Source of the DNA: Bacillota bacterium
GTDB taxonomy: Bacteria; Bacillota; Clostridia; Lachnospirales; Lachnospiraceae
Reading direction: 5' to 3'
NCBI GenBank assembly: GCA_022717655.1
Contig: JAIIAN010000155.1
Coordinates: 1 to 7,086, forward strand
Length of the DNA: 7,086 bases
Shown in pieces: positions 1 to 5,955 of the stretch. Position 1 is the first letter of the stretch. Each line of letters starts with the position of its first letter. The translations under genes and the position numbers were made by a program. The notes beneath the pieces are model-generated. The model was given only the letters and a program-made list of their open reading frames with translations, did not search any database and was not told the origin of the DNA.

Positions 1-22
1 ATCTATTTCTTCTATAATTATC

Positions 23-242
23 TTACACCTCTTTCAGTTCTTTTACAATTTCCTCTTTTAGGCTTATTCTGCTCGCCTTTTTCATCACAGTCACACACAA
101 TAAAATATTTATGATTAAATCTACTTTTTCAGACCGCAACAGTTCCATACTTTGTCTAATTGGTCTAATTGCTCTAACTTTAATGAAAAAGCAAGACCTT
201 CCTGTAAATCCTTGTCATCTTCAATAATCAGTATTTTTTCAT
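23..242 (-). pseudogene. Decayed response regulator, receiver-domain remnant
   Basis: Remains of a two-component response regulator, read on the minus strand. A good ribosome binding site (GAAAGGA, about 252-260) precedes an ATG at 240-242. The ATG frame meets a stop after three codons (M-K-K-Y-stop). One extra A in the A-run restores a typical receiver start, M-K-K-I-L-I-I-E-D-D-K-D-L-Q-E-G-L-A-F-S-L, with the acidic pair that binds Mg. After a short 9-base tandem repeat the frame changes again: from 148 downwards the text E-L-L-R-S-E-K-V-D-L-I-I resembles receiver alpha2/beta3. The phospho-acceptor Asp and the L-P motif that should follow are missing. The last stretch (about 23-105) is open but not recognisable, and no DNA-binding domain is present. 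Total length is about 73 codons against roughly 220-230 for an intact OmpR-type regulator. Two frameshifts plus internal loss make this a fossil. Identification of the receiver start is fairly secure; the subfamily is unknown. Confidence 0.72.
155..181. repeat. Short 9-base tandem repeat inside the response-regulator remnant
   Basis: Two adjacent copies, TCTAATTGG (155-163) and TCTAATTGC (164-172), differ by one base and are followed by a degenerate third unit, TCTAACTTT (173-181). They sit where receiver beta2/alpha2 sequence is expected, next to the point where the reading frame of the remnant changes. The repeat may record the slippage or deletion that destroyed this part of the gene. It is very short and could be chance. 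Confidence 0.4.
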
Positions 243-301
243 TTTAATCAGATTCCTTTCTTATTTTTCTAAATATCAAAAAGTTTAAATATGCACATAC
301 G

Positions 302-335
302 AAAAAAAGTTCTAAAACAAATCGTTTCAGAACTT
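302..335 (-). terminator. Rho-independent terminator of the tRNA-Glu/tRNA-Cys operon
   Basis: On the minus strand, beginning 10 bases after the end of tRNA-Cys, AAGTTCTGAAAC (335-324) pairs over 12 bases with GTTTTAGAACTT (318-307), with one G-U pair. The loop is the five bases GATTT. The stem runs straight into a T tract (308-302, seven T in a row). This is a textbook intrinsic terminator. It closes the tRNA transcript before the response-regulator remnant. Confidence 0.9.
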
Positions 336-345
336 CTTAAATCAG

Positions 346-416
346 AGGCGCCAACCAGATTCGAACTGGTGATAGAGGTGTTGCAGACCTTTGCCTTACC
401 ACTTGGCTATGGCGCC
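346..416 (-). tRNA. tRNA-Cys (anticodon GCA)
   Basis: Read on the minus strand this is a complete 71-base cloverleaf. The acceptor stem GGCGCCA pairs with TGGCGCC. The anticodon loop CTGCAAC carries GCA. The T arm is ACCAG-TTCGAAT-CTGGT. The discriminator base is U (position 346), as is usual for cysteine tRNAs. The 3' CCA is not encoded, since CTG follows, and must be added by the CCA-adding enzyme. It is the second gene of a two-tRNA transcript: only four bases separate it from tRNA-Glu upstream, and an intrinsic terminator follows. Confidence 0.97.
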
Positions 417-420
417 TTAG

Positions 421-492
421 TGACTCCAAGGGGATTTGAACCCCTGTTACCGCCGTGAAAGGGCGGTGTCTTAACCGCTTGACCATGGAGCC
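421..492 (-). tRNA. tRNA-Glu (anticodon UUC)
   Basis: Read on the minus strand this is a complete 72-base cloverleaf. The acceptor stem GGCTCCA pairs with TGGAGTC, with one G-U pair. The anticodon stem is CCGCC/GGCGG and its loop CTTTCAC carries TTC (UUC in RNA). The T arm is AGGGG-TTCAAAT-CCCCT. The discriminator base is A. No CCA is encoded. It is the first gene of the tRNA-Glu/tRNA-Cys transcript and lies about 37 bases downstream of a strong sigma-A promoter. Confidence 0.97.
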
Positions 493-529
493 AGATTTTT
501 AATTGTTATTGGTGTTGCAACTGAAATTC

Positions 530-558
530 ATAATAGCATAGAACAAATAAAAAAGCAA
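530..558 (-). promoter_or_regulatory. Sigma-A promoter of the tRNA-Glu/tRNA-Cys operon
   Basis: On the minus strand, TTGCTT (558-553) and TATTAT (535-530) are separated by exactly 17 bases. Each box is one or two bases from the consensus. The transcript would start near 523, leaving a leader of about 30 bases before tRNA-Glu. Spacing, orientation and position all fit a stable-RNA promoter. Confidence 0.75.
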
Positions 559-615
559 GCATTTTTTTGAAAAAATTTAAAAATAGTTGAGAAACTATAC
601 TTTTTTTTAGACCTT

Positions 616-624
616 TGCTATAAT
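616..624 (+). promoter_or_regulatory. Extended -10 promoter of the dus-trmO operon
   Basis: TGCTATAAT at 616-624 is a perfect extended -10 element (TG-N-TATAAT). No good -35 box lies at the usual distance; the best candidate is the poor TATACT at 596-601. An extended -10 often compensates for this. Transcription would start near 631, about 35 bases before the dus start codon. Together with the tRNA promoter on the other strand this makes 493-665 a divergent promoter region. Confidence 0.65.
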
Positions 625-665
625 GTCTGCATGTTTGATGAGAAAAGTGAGAGGAAAATAAAAAA

Positions 666-1646
666 ATGAAGTATTATATGGCTCCGTTAGAGGAGGTCAC
701 AGAAGCGATTTACAGAAATGCATACCACGCATTTTTCTTTCCGATGGATAAGTATTTTGCGCCTTTTATTTCTGCAAAACCAAATAAGGGTCGTCTGTTT
801 AATTATAGAGAAAAACGAAATATTCTTCCGGAAAATAATCAAAATCTGAATCTTGTTCCACAGATATTGACGAATCAGAGTGAAGATTTTTTGAGAACTG
901 TAAAAGGGTTAATGGAATACGGATACAAAGAAGTAAATTTAAATCTGGGGTGTCCGTCAAGACCGGTGGTAAATGGGGGAAGAGGTTCGGGATTTTTAGG
1001 AAAGAAAGAAGAATTAAAACAGTTTTTAGATGAGATTTTTGAGAAATGTCCGATAAAGATTTCGATTAAGACAAGGCTTGGTCGTTATCATGAGGAAGAG
1101 ATAGAAGAATTATTTGAACTTTTTTCCAAGTATCCTTATGAAGAATTAATTGTTCATCCGAGAGTTCAAACCGATTATTATAAGGGAAGTCCACGATTCG
1201 ATGCATTTGCAGGTATCTATCAAAAGAATGAAAAGCCGTTAATCTATAATGGAGATATTTTTACCAAAGAAGATTATGAAAATGTAGTGAAGCGATTTCC
1301 CAAAATAGATGGCGTGATGCTCGGAAGAGGAGTGCTTGCAAATCCAGGTCTGCTTTCCGTGATTCATGGACAAGAACTGCCGTCACTTGAAGTCTGGGGA
1401 GCATTTTTGGAACGTCTTTATCAAGATTTTACCGAAAATGCAGTCAATGAAGAGAAAGCTTTATTTAAATTAAAGGAAATCTGGTGTTATCTTCGATATT
1501 CGTTTCCAAGGGTGGATATCTGGAATACAAAAATCAAACGTTGTCAGAATTTGAAAGAGTATCGAATGGCAGTGGAAGAATTATTGAAACATTATCCGGA
1601 AATACCAGATGGAGCATTTGGAAAGCTGGATGAGGAGGGAAAATAG
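666..1646 (+). CDS. dus: tRNA-dihydrouridine synthase (Dus family)
   Basis: FMN-dependent, NAD(P)H-using cytoplasmic enzyme that reduces uridines in tRNA loops to dihydrouridine. The 326 residues match the usual 310-350 of the family. Visible motifs in order: M-A-P-L near the N terminus (5-8, FMN site); N-L-G-C-P-S with the likely catalytic Cys96; I-S-I-K-T-R-L-G at 132-139 with the conserved Lys135; H-P-R-V-Q-T-D at 164-170; N-G-D-I at 195-198; and the FMN-phosphate loop G-V-M-L-G-R-G-V-L-A-N-P at 216-227. A C-terminal helical domain follows. The start at 666 has a GAGAGG ribosome binding site (649-654) 11 bases upstream and begins just before the first family motif. The stop is one base from the ATG of trmO, so the two are surely cotranscribed. 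The family is certain; which tRNA uridine it modifies cannot be told. It looks like a clostridial side branch rather than a standard DusB. Confidence 0.95.
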   Translation: MKYYMAPLEEVTEAIYRNAYHAFFFPMDKYFAPFISAKPNKGRLFNYREKRNILPENNQNLNLVPQILTNQSEDFLRTVKGLMEYGYKEVNLNLGCPSRPVVNGGRGSGFLGKKEELKQFLDEIFEKCPIKISIKTRLGRYHEEEIEELFELFSKYPYEELIVHPRVQTDYYKGSPRFDAFAGIYQKNEKPLIYNGDIFTKEDYENVVKRFPKIDGVMLGRGVLANPGLLSVIHGQELPSLEVWGAFLERLYQDFTENAVNEEKALFKLKEIWCYLRYSFPRVDIWNTKIKRCQNLKEYRMAVEELLKHYPEIPDGAFGKLDEEGK

Positions 1647-1647
1647 G

Positions 1648-2358
1648 ATGAAAGAGCAAAAGCAAAAAGAACAGTATGAAATTCAGGCAATTGCGCATAT
1701 TGTTACGGATTTTTCTTCAAAATTTGGAATTCCAAGACAGAGTGGTCTGGTCGAAGAATTAGAGGGAAAGATTTTGTTTGAACCAGAATATGGAACAAAA
1801 GAAGCGGTAAAGGGTTTGGAAGAATTTTCTCATATCTGGCTTATCTGGGGATTTTCTGAAAATAGAAGGGAAAACTATTCCCTGACAGTCAGACCACCGA
1901 AATTAGGCGGAAATACAAGAAAAGGAGTATTTTCCACCCGCTCTCCATTTCGCCCGAATGGAATGGGATTATCCTGTGTCCGGTTAGAACGGATAGAATT
2001 TGATGAAAAAGAACGACCGATTCTTTATGTAAAAGGTGCAGATTTGATGGATGGAACACCGATTTTTGATATCAAACCTTATATTCCGTATTCAGACTGT
2101 CATCCGGAAGCAGAAGGCAGTTTTGCGAGTGTGCATCAGAATGATAAGATAAAAGTCTGTATTCCAAAAGAACTCGAAAAACTTGTGCCGGAGAAAAAAA
2201 GAACTGCTCTTTATGCAGTATTAGAACAAGACCCAAGACCGGCTTATCAACAAGACCCTGAGCGGATTTATGGATTTTCGTTTGCAGGGATGGAAATCCG
2301 CTTCAGGGTAAAGGATGACTGTCTGACAGTCTGTGAGGTAAAACAAGAGTCTTATTAA
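1648..2358 (+). CDS. trmO: tRNA (N6-threonylcarbamoyladenosine(37)-N6)-methyltransferase TrmO
   Basis: SAM-dependent enzyme of the TsaA/YaeB (VirR/VapC-unrelated, single beta-barrel) family that adds a methyl group to t6A at position 37 of certain tRNAs, fine-tuning decoding. The protein has 236 residues. Typical features are I-A-H-I near residue 15, the substrate/SAM region G-L-E-E-F-S-H-I-W-L-I-W at 56-67, and the signature F-S-T-R-S-P-F-R-P-N-G-M-G-L-S at 95-109, where G-M replaces the usual P-I. D-G-T-P-I-F-D-I-K-P-Y-I-P-Y lies at 135-148, and the C-terminal domain motif D-P-R-P-A-Y-Q-Q-D-P is at 195-204. The ATG at 1648 is chosen because AGGAGG (1633-1638) lies nine bases upstream and the family homology starts shortly after. 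An in-frame ATG at 1609 would overlap dus by 38 bases and adds nothing family-like. It is the second gene of a tRNA-modification operon. Confidence 0.95.
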   Translation: MKEQKQKEQYEIQAIAHIVTDFSSKFGIPRQSGLVEELEGKILFEPEYGTKEAVKGLEEFSHIWLIWGFSENRRENYSLTVRPPKLGGNTRKGVFSTRSPFRPNGMGLSCVRLERIEFDEKERPILYVKGADLMDGTPIFDIKPYIPYSDCHPEAEGSFASVHQNDKIKVCIPKELEKLVPEKKRTALYAVLEQDPRPAYQQDPERIYGFSFAGMEIRFRVKDDCLTVCEVKQESY

Positions 2359-2379
2359 AAAAATTGGAATATAGTGATG

Positions 2380-4230
2380 CTACACCAGTGTAATTTGATA
2401 GTGTTCCAGCCAGTAATTAATCTGCAGGAGATAAGCAAGCATCTGAGGTCCAGCCATAAGCTGGCCATACCATGGTCTGGTGTAATCCGATGGTGTTTCT
2501 AAGAATTGATGAACTTTTTTCGTATCCAGCAAAGGACGGATTGGTGCATTTGGAGAGGCAAGCACTTCTTTTAGACGGTCAGCAAGGAGGGCTTCGTAAG
2601 CAGGGTCATAAGTTTTCGGATAAGGGCTTTTTTTCCGCCACAGGATTTCTTCTGGGAGGAATTCAGAACCGGCGTATCGAAGCAGACCTTTTACAATTCC
2701 ATCCGGACATTTCATTGACCAAGGAACATTAAAAACATATTCGACAATGCGGTAATCGGCAAGCGGAACGCGTGCTTCTAAGCCGGAGTACATACTGGTG
2801 CGGTCCATACGGTTTAAAAGTGTCATCATAAACCAGCGCAGATTGAGATAAGAAATTTCCCGTCTGCGTTTTTCTGTTGGAGAATCCGACAAAAGGCGTG
2901 GAGTTTCGGCGATGGTTGCTTCATAAGCAGAAGCAGAATATTCTTCCATTGGAAGGCTGGATAGAACATCATCGGATAATAAAAGTTTTCGTGGAGCTAA
3001 ATCAGAGGACCACGGAAAAGCAGGCGTGCGAAATGCCTTTTCCTGATGAAACCATGGATAACCGCCGAAAATCTCATCTGCACATTCTCCGGTTAACGTG
3101 ACTTTATTATAAGCAGTCACTTTGGAACAAAAATATAACAGAGAAGATTCTACATCCGCCATGCATGGCAGGTCGGCAGCATCTACGGCACGAAACAGAC
3201 AGTTAAATTGTTCGGTATTATCACATTCTAAAAGGTGATGAGAGGTGTTAAGATACTGGCTTGTTTTTTTCGCCCAGGGAGCATCCTGACTTGGCTGAAA
3301 AGAGTTGGACCGAAAATATTTTGCATTATCTTTAAAATCAAAAGAGAAGGTATTTAATTTTCGACCCTGTTTTTGTAATTCTTTTGCACAAATCGCAGTG
3401 ACCAGACTGCTGTCTAATCCACCGGATAAAAAGGTACAGATTGGAATATCAGAAAGCATCTGCATTTTTACGGAATCTTCAATCAGCCATGCAGTTTTTT
3501 CGACGGTTTCCAAAAAAGAATCTTCGTGTGGATGACTTTCTAATCTCCAGTAAAACTGTCTGTTTAAGCCGTCCATGGAAAAGGTCAGAAATTCGCCAGG
3601 AAGCAGTTCAAAGACATTTTGAAAGACACCGTTTCCACAGGTGCGGGCAGGACCAAGAGCAAAGATTTCGCAAAGTCCGTTTTTATCAACGACAGGATTG
3701 ACATCGGGATAGACAAAGAGTCCTTTGATTTCCGATGCAAAAACAAGCGTGTTATCTGTTAGCGTAAAAAATAACGGTTTAATCCCAATCCGGTCACGGA
3801 AAAGCCAGAGCCGTTTTTCTTCTGCATGATAAATTGCAATTGCAAAGATACCGTTTAATTTTTTAATAAAAGCTTCCCGATAGAGCATAAAACCGTTTAA
3901 AATTACTTCGGTGTCACTGTTTGTAACAAAGACAGCCCCATCTTTTTTCAATTCTTCCCGCAAAGGTTTCATGTTATAAATTTCGCCATTAAAGACAATC
4001 GAATAATTTCCGGAGGCACATTGTTTTATCATGGGCTGATGACCGGTTAGTAAGTCAATAATTTCAAGTCGTACATGAGAAAGTCCGCAGTGAGAGGAAA
4101 GATATGTTCCCTCATCATCCGGACCACGTCGTTTAAGAGTACGGTTCATGGCTTCAAGAATAGAAAGCCATTTGTTTTGCGTCTGCATAAAATCGTTTCT
4201 GGGATTACAAAATCCGGCAATTCCACACAT
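2380..4230 (-). CDS. asnB: Asparagine synthetase, glutamine-hydrolysing (AsnB/AsnO type)
   Basis: Cytoplasmic two-domain amidotransferase: ATP + aspartate + glutamine gives asparagine + glutamate. The N-terminal class II glutaminase starts M-C-G-I-A-G-F with nucleophile Cys2, then R-R-G-P-D-D-E-G (34-41), V-F-N-G-E-I-Y-N (79-86), N-S-D-T-E-V-I-L (104-111) and R-D-R-I-G-I-K-P-L (145-153). The synthetase domain has the PP-loop S-G-G-L-D-S-S (269-275), L-T-G-E-C-A-D-E-I-F-G-G-Y (379-391, where Gly-Glu-Gly is commoner than Gly-Glu-Cys), and G-L-E-A-R-V-P-L (483-490). At 616 residues it is full length and close to Bacillus AsnO (about 614), the sporulation-linked paralogue. A ribosome binding site AAAGGAG (4244-4238) lies seven bases before the ATG. 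It follows dpaB on the same strand after a 132-base gap containing a strong hairpin. Family certain; which amide acceptor it uses (free aspartate or a cell-wall or other substrate) is not visible. Confidence 0.95.
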   Translation of the reverse strand: MCGIAGFCNPRNDFMQTQNKWLSILEAMNRTLKRRGPDDEGTYLSSHCGLSHVRLEIIDLLTGHQPMIKQCASGNYSIVFNGEIYNMKPLREELKKDGAVFVTNSDTEVILNGFMLYREAFIKKLNGIFAIAIYHAEEKRLWLFRDRIGIKPLFFTLTDNTLVFASEIKGLFVYPDVNPVVDKNGLCEIFALGPARTCGNGVFQNVFELLPGEFLTFSMDGLNRQFYWRLESHPHEDSFLETVEKTAWLIEDSVKMQMLSDIPICTFLSGGLDSSLVTAICAKELQKQGRKLNTFSFDFKDNAKYFRSNSFQPSQDAPWAKKTSQYLNTSHHLLECDNTEQFNCLFRAVDAADLPCMADVESSLLYFCSKVTAYNKVTLTGECADEIFGGYPWFHQEKAFRTPAFPWSSDLAPRKLLLSDDVLSSLPMEEYSASAYEATIAETPRLLSDSPTEKRRREISYLNLRWFMMTLLNRMDRTSMYSGLEARVPLADYRIVEYVFNVPWSMKCPDGIVKGLLRYAGSEFLPEEILWRKKSPYPKTYDPAYEALLADRLKEVLASPNAPIRPLLDTKKVHQFLETPSDYTRPWYGQLMAGPQMLAYLLQINYWLEHYQITLV

Positions 4231-4254
4231 AGAGATGCTCCTTTCAAAATGCCA

Positions 4255-4309
4255 GGTACTCTCGGGAATTTACTGTGTCTGCTTTTAACGAGAAAATTCC
4301 GAGAGTACC
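4255..4309 (-). promoter_or_regulatory. Large hairpin in the leader between dpaB and asnB
   Basis: A nearly perfect inverted repeat. GGTACTCTCGG (4255-4265) pairs with CCGAGAGTACC (4299-4309) over 11 bases. After a single bulged G (4266), AATTT (4267-4271) pairs with AAATT (4294-4298), giving 16 base pairs around a 22-base loop (4272-4293). On the asnB transcript its base ends 24 bases before the start codon and 10 bases before the ribosome binding site. No T tract follows on either strand, so it is not a standard terminator. There is no T-box signature (no AGGGTGG-type sequence). It may be an RNA processing or stabilising element, a weak attenuator, or an operator. The structure is certain; the function is not known. 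Confidence 0.6.
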
Positions 4310-4362
4310 GTTGTTATAGTTTTGTGTTTGTATCAGGTTGGGCTAGTGTCCTGTATCATTGA

Positions 4363-4947
4363 CTACCAGGCTTTGATTAAAGGCTGAATCTGCTGTTTGT
4401 TTAAAGCAGATTCGATAGATGGAATCAAAAGTTCAGGATGTGAAATCAGCGAAGTTGGTTTTTTGACTGGATTGTCCTGTCCAAAGGGAATAAAGAATAT
4501 ATTTTTTGCGTTAATTAAAAGCCCGATATTTTTCATATTCAGCCCAAGGGCATCGTTTGTGGAGACTGATAATAAGAGTGGTTTATCATTTCTAAGATGG
4601 GCTTTTGCCGCCATTAAAACCGGAGTATCGGTGATTCCGTTTGCAAGTTTTGCAAGTGTATTTCCGGTGCATGGAAAGATGACAAGCAGGTCAAGCAGAC
4701 TTTTGGGTCCGATTGGTTCGGCGTCTTTGATGGTAAGAATTGGAGGAATACCCGTAATTTCTTCTGCCTTTTTTAAGAAACTTTCAGCCGTTCCAAAACG
4801 GCTGTCAATTCTTTGTGCAGAGTCAGAAAAAATGGTCTGTATGACAGCTCCTTCTTTTTGGAGGGCTTCAAGTTCTTCAAAAATACGGGCGTAGGTACAA
4901 AAAGAACCAGTAAAGGCAATGCCTATTTTTTTTCCAGATAATGACAT
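4363..4947 (-). CDS. dpaB: Dipicolinate synthase subunit B (SpoVFB)
   Basis: Flavoprotein-fold subunit of the two-part enzyme that converts the DapA product of the lysine pathway to dipicolinic acid in the mother cell; the product is then moved into the forespore as the Ca-chelate partner. The 194 residues match the family length (about 200). Diagnostic stretches include G-K-K-I-G-I-A-F-T-G-S-F-C-T-Y (5-19), P-C-T-G-N-T-L-A-K-L-A-N-G-I-T-D (92-107), P-V-L-M-A-A-K-A-H-L-R-N (109-120), S-T-N-D-A-L-G-L-N (129-137) and F-F-I-P-F-G-Q-D-N-P (151-160). These are the same blocks, in the same order, as in Bacillus SpoVFB. The ATG at 4947 has AGGAGAGG ten bases upstream. It lies 27 bases after dpaA, so the pair is one transcript. 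No truncation or frameshift is visible. Confidence 0.96.
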   Translation of the reverse strand: MSLSGKKIGIAFTGSFCTYARIFEELEALQKEGAVIQTIFSDSAQRIDSRFGTAESFLKKAEEITGIPPILTIKDAEPIGPKSLLDLLVIFPCTGNTLAKLANGITDTPVLMAAKAHLRNDKPLLLSVSTNDALGLNMKNIGLLINAKNIFFIPFGQDNPVKKPTSLISHPELLIPSIESALNKQQIQPLIKAW

Positions 4948-4974
4948 AAGAAAGAACCTCTCCTTTTTTTAGGG

Positions 4975-5826
4975 TTAGGATGAAATTTTAATGTGCTGAA
5001 AAATGAAAGACATCATTTTTTCAGCAGAGGAAAGTGGTGCGTATTTTCCAGGAAGTCCTAAGAGCAGATGTGCATTTTTCCCCATTGCTTTTGCCTCTTC
5101 AAGATTAAATCCACCAGGGACAGATGCAAGGTCAATTAGCAGGGCAGAAGGCGAAATCTGTTCTAAATGGGTGCTTGTTAAAATGGGTGCAGGGATGGTA
5201 TTAAAAATAAAATCAAAAGAAGATAAATTGCAATCAGAAAGCTGGTTTAAAGGAAAAGCCTGTGCTCCAGTTAAAGAAGCCTCGGCAAGCTGAATAGGAT
5301 TTCTTGCAGAAACACTTAGATAAGGTGTTTGCATAGAAAGCAGTCGGGCGAGTGCTTTGGCACATTTTCCATATCCTAAGATAAGACACCGGCTTTCAAA
5401 AAGCGTGCGGGGACTTAAGAGGATAGCAGTTGCAAGAGCGGATTCTGCGGTTGTTTTTGCATTCCAGTAAGAAAATTCAGGCGAAGCCATGAAGTCAAAA
5501 GCAGAGACATTTTTTTTATCAATGAGTTCTAAAAAAGTATTTGGAATACAGCCGGCAAACAGGGTGTGTCTATCAGAGAGCAGGTTAGAAAATTCTAGAA
5601 CAGAAGTTTTATTGAAAAGTTTAGAAAACGGAATCGGTGCAATACAAACAGAAGAAGAGGAGACTGCTTCTAGAAGAGAGTCTAAAGGCTGGATGCAGGG
5701 AGCTTTTAAAGGTTCGCAAAGCCCATAATGGCAGACACAGTATCCTTTTAAAGCAAGTAATTTGGCAAGCCAGACCTGACGCATATCTCCTCCGAGGATG
5801 GTAAAATCAAATGTTTTTTTATTCAT
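4975..5826 (-). CDS. dpaA: Dipicolinate synthase subunit A (SpoVFA)
   Basis: NAD(P)-binding subunit of dipicolinate synthase, working with DpaB to oxidise the lysine-pathway intermediate to dipicolinic acid for the spore core. The 283 residues compare with about 297 in Bacillus. Visible motifs: I-L-G-G-D-M-R-Q at 10-17, a variant of the family's I-G-G-D-x-R-Q; L-I-L-G-Y-G-K-C-A-K-A-L-A at 148-160 (Rossmann glycine loop with Cys155 where Gly is usual); F-N-T-I-P at 208-212; L-I-D-L-A-S-V-P-G-G at 230-239; and L-L-G-L-P-G-K-Y-A-P-L at 256-266. The ATG at 5826 is chosen because AGGA (5836-5833) lies six bases upstream and the family homology begins at residue 8. An alternative GTG at 5874 lies upstream of the predicted transcription start. 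It is the first gene of the dpaA-dpaB(-asnB) block. Confidence 0.94.
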   Translation of the reverse strand: MNKKTFDFTILGGDMRQVWLAKLLALKGYCVCHYGLCEPLKAPCIQPLDSLLEAVSSSSVCIAPIPFSKLFNKTSVLEFSNLLSDRHTLFAGCIPNTFLELIDKKNVSAFDFMASPEFSYWNAKTTAESALATAILLSPRTLFESRCLILGYGKCAKALARLLSMQTPYLSVSARNPIQLAEASLTGAQAFPLNQLSDCNLSSFDFIFNTIPAPILTSTHLEQISPSALLIDLASVPGGFNLEEAKAMGKNAHLLLGLPGKYAPLSSAEKMMSFIFQHIKISS

Positions 5827-5855
5827 GTTTGTTCCTGTCAGAAAAAACATTTCTT

Positions 5856-5884
5856 TACTATATGATGAAAGCACGAAAAAGGTG
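5856..5884 (-). promoter_or_regulatory. Likely sigma-K (late mother-cell) promoter of dpaA-dpaB
   Basis: On the minus strand, CACC (5884-5881) is followed after exactly 16 bases by CATATAGTA (5864-5856). This matches the published sigma-K form mACm - 16 - CATAnnnTA at every fixed position. Transcription would start near 5848, about 20 bases before the dpaA ATG at 5826, with room for the AGGA ribosome binding site. In Bacillus and in Clostridioides the dipicolinate synthase genes belong to the sigma-K regulon, so gene and promoter agree. The rest of the 129-base gap (5827-5955) shows no terminator for the upstream araC-type gene and no other clear site. Confidence 0.72.
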
Positions 5885-5955
5885 CAGACAGTTACTGGTA
5901 CAGAAACAGTACAGCGCTTGATACAGATGCTTGAGTTATGCAGTGTCGAAATTAA

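Noticed and set aside
2357..2387. A possible terminator for asnB (T7 run at 2363-2357 on the minus strand)
   Set aside because: The T run is good, but the preceding sequence offers only broken three-base pairings (TGG/CCA, TAG/CTA), partly inside the asnB stop region. Too weak to call, and no other terminator is visible in the convergent trmO-asnB gap.
2472..3701. Several 74-86-codon open frames on the plus strand
   Set aside because: All are antisense to the asparagine synthetase gene, whose motifs are continuous through the region.
4075..4362. A 95-codon plus-strand frame across the asnB start and leader
   Set aside because: It begins inside asnB on the opposite strand, runs through the hairpin, and has no family resemblance or ribosome binding site.
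4231..4362. A T-box or amino-acid riboswitch before asnB
   Set aside because: The gap is short and lacks the T-box core sequence and a terminator with a T tract; only the isolated hairpin is present.
4397..4894. A 165-codon open frame on the plus strand
   Set aside because: It lies wholly antisense to dpaB, a well-conserved gene, has no ribosome binding site or recognisable family, and mirrors dpaB codon phase. It is a shadow frame.
5003..5728. Plus-strand frames antisense to dpaA
   Set aside because: The dpaA motifs on the minus strand explain the region; the plus-strand frames look like nothing known.
5827..5874. A 16-residue N-terminal extension of DpaA from a GTG at 5874
   Set aside because: The ATG at 5826 has its own AGGA site and begins near the family homology, and the predicted sigma-K start lies downstream of the GTG.
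5885..5955. A terminator after the AraC-type gene
   Set aside because: Only a six-base stem with a bulge (around CTGTAC/GTACCAG) is found, without a T tract next to it.
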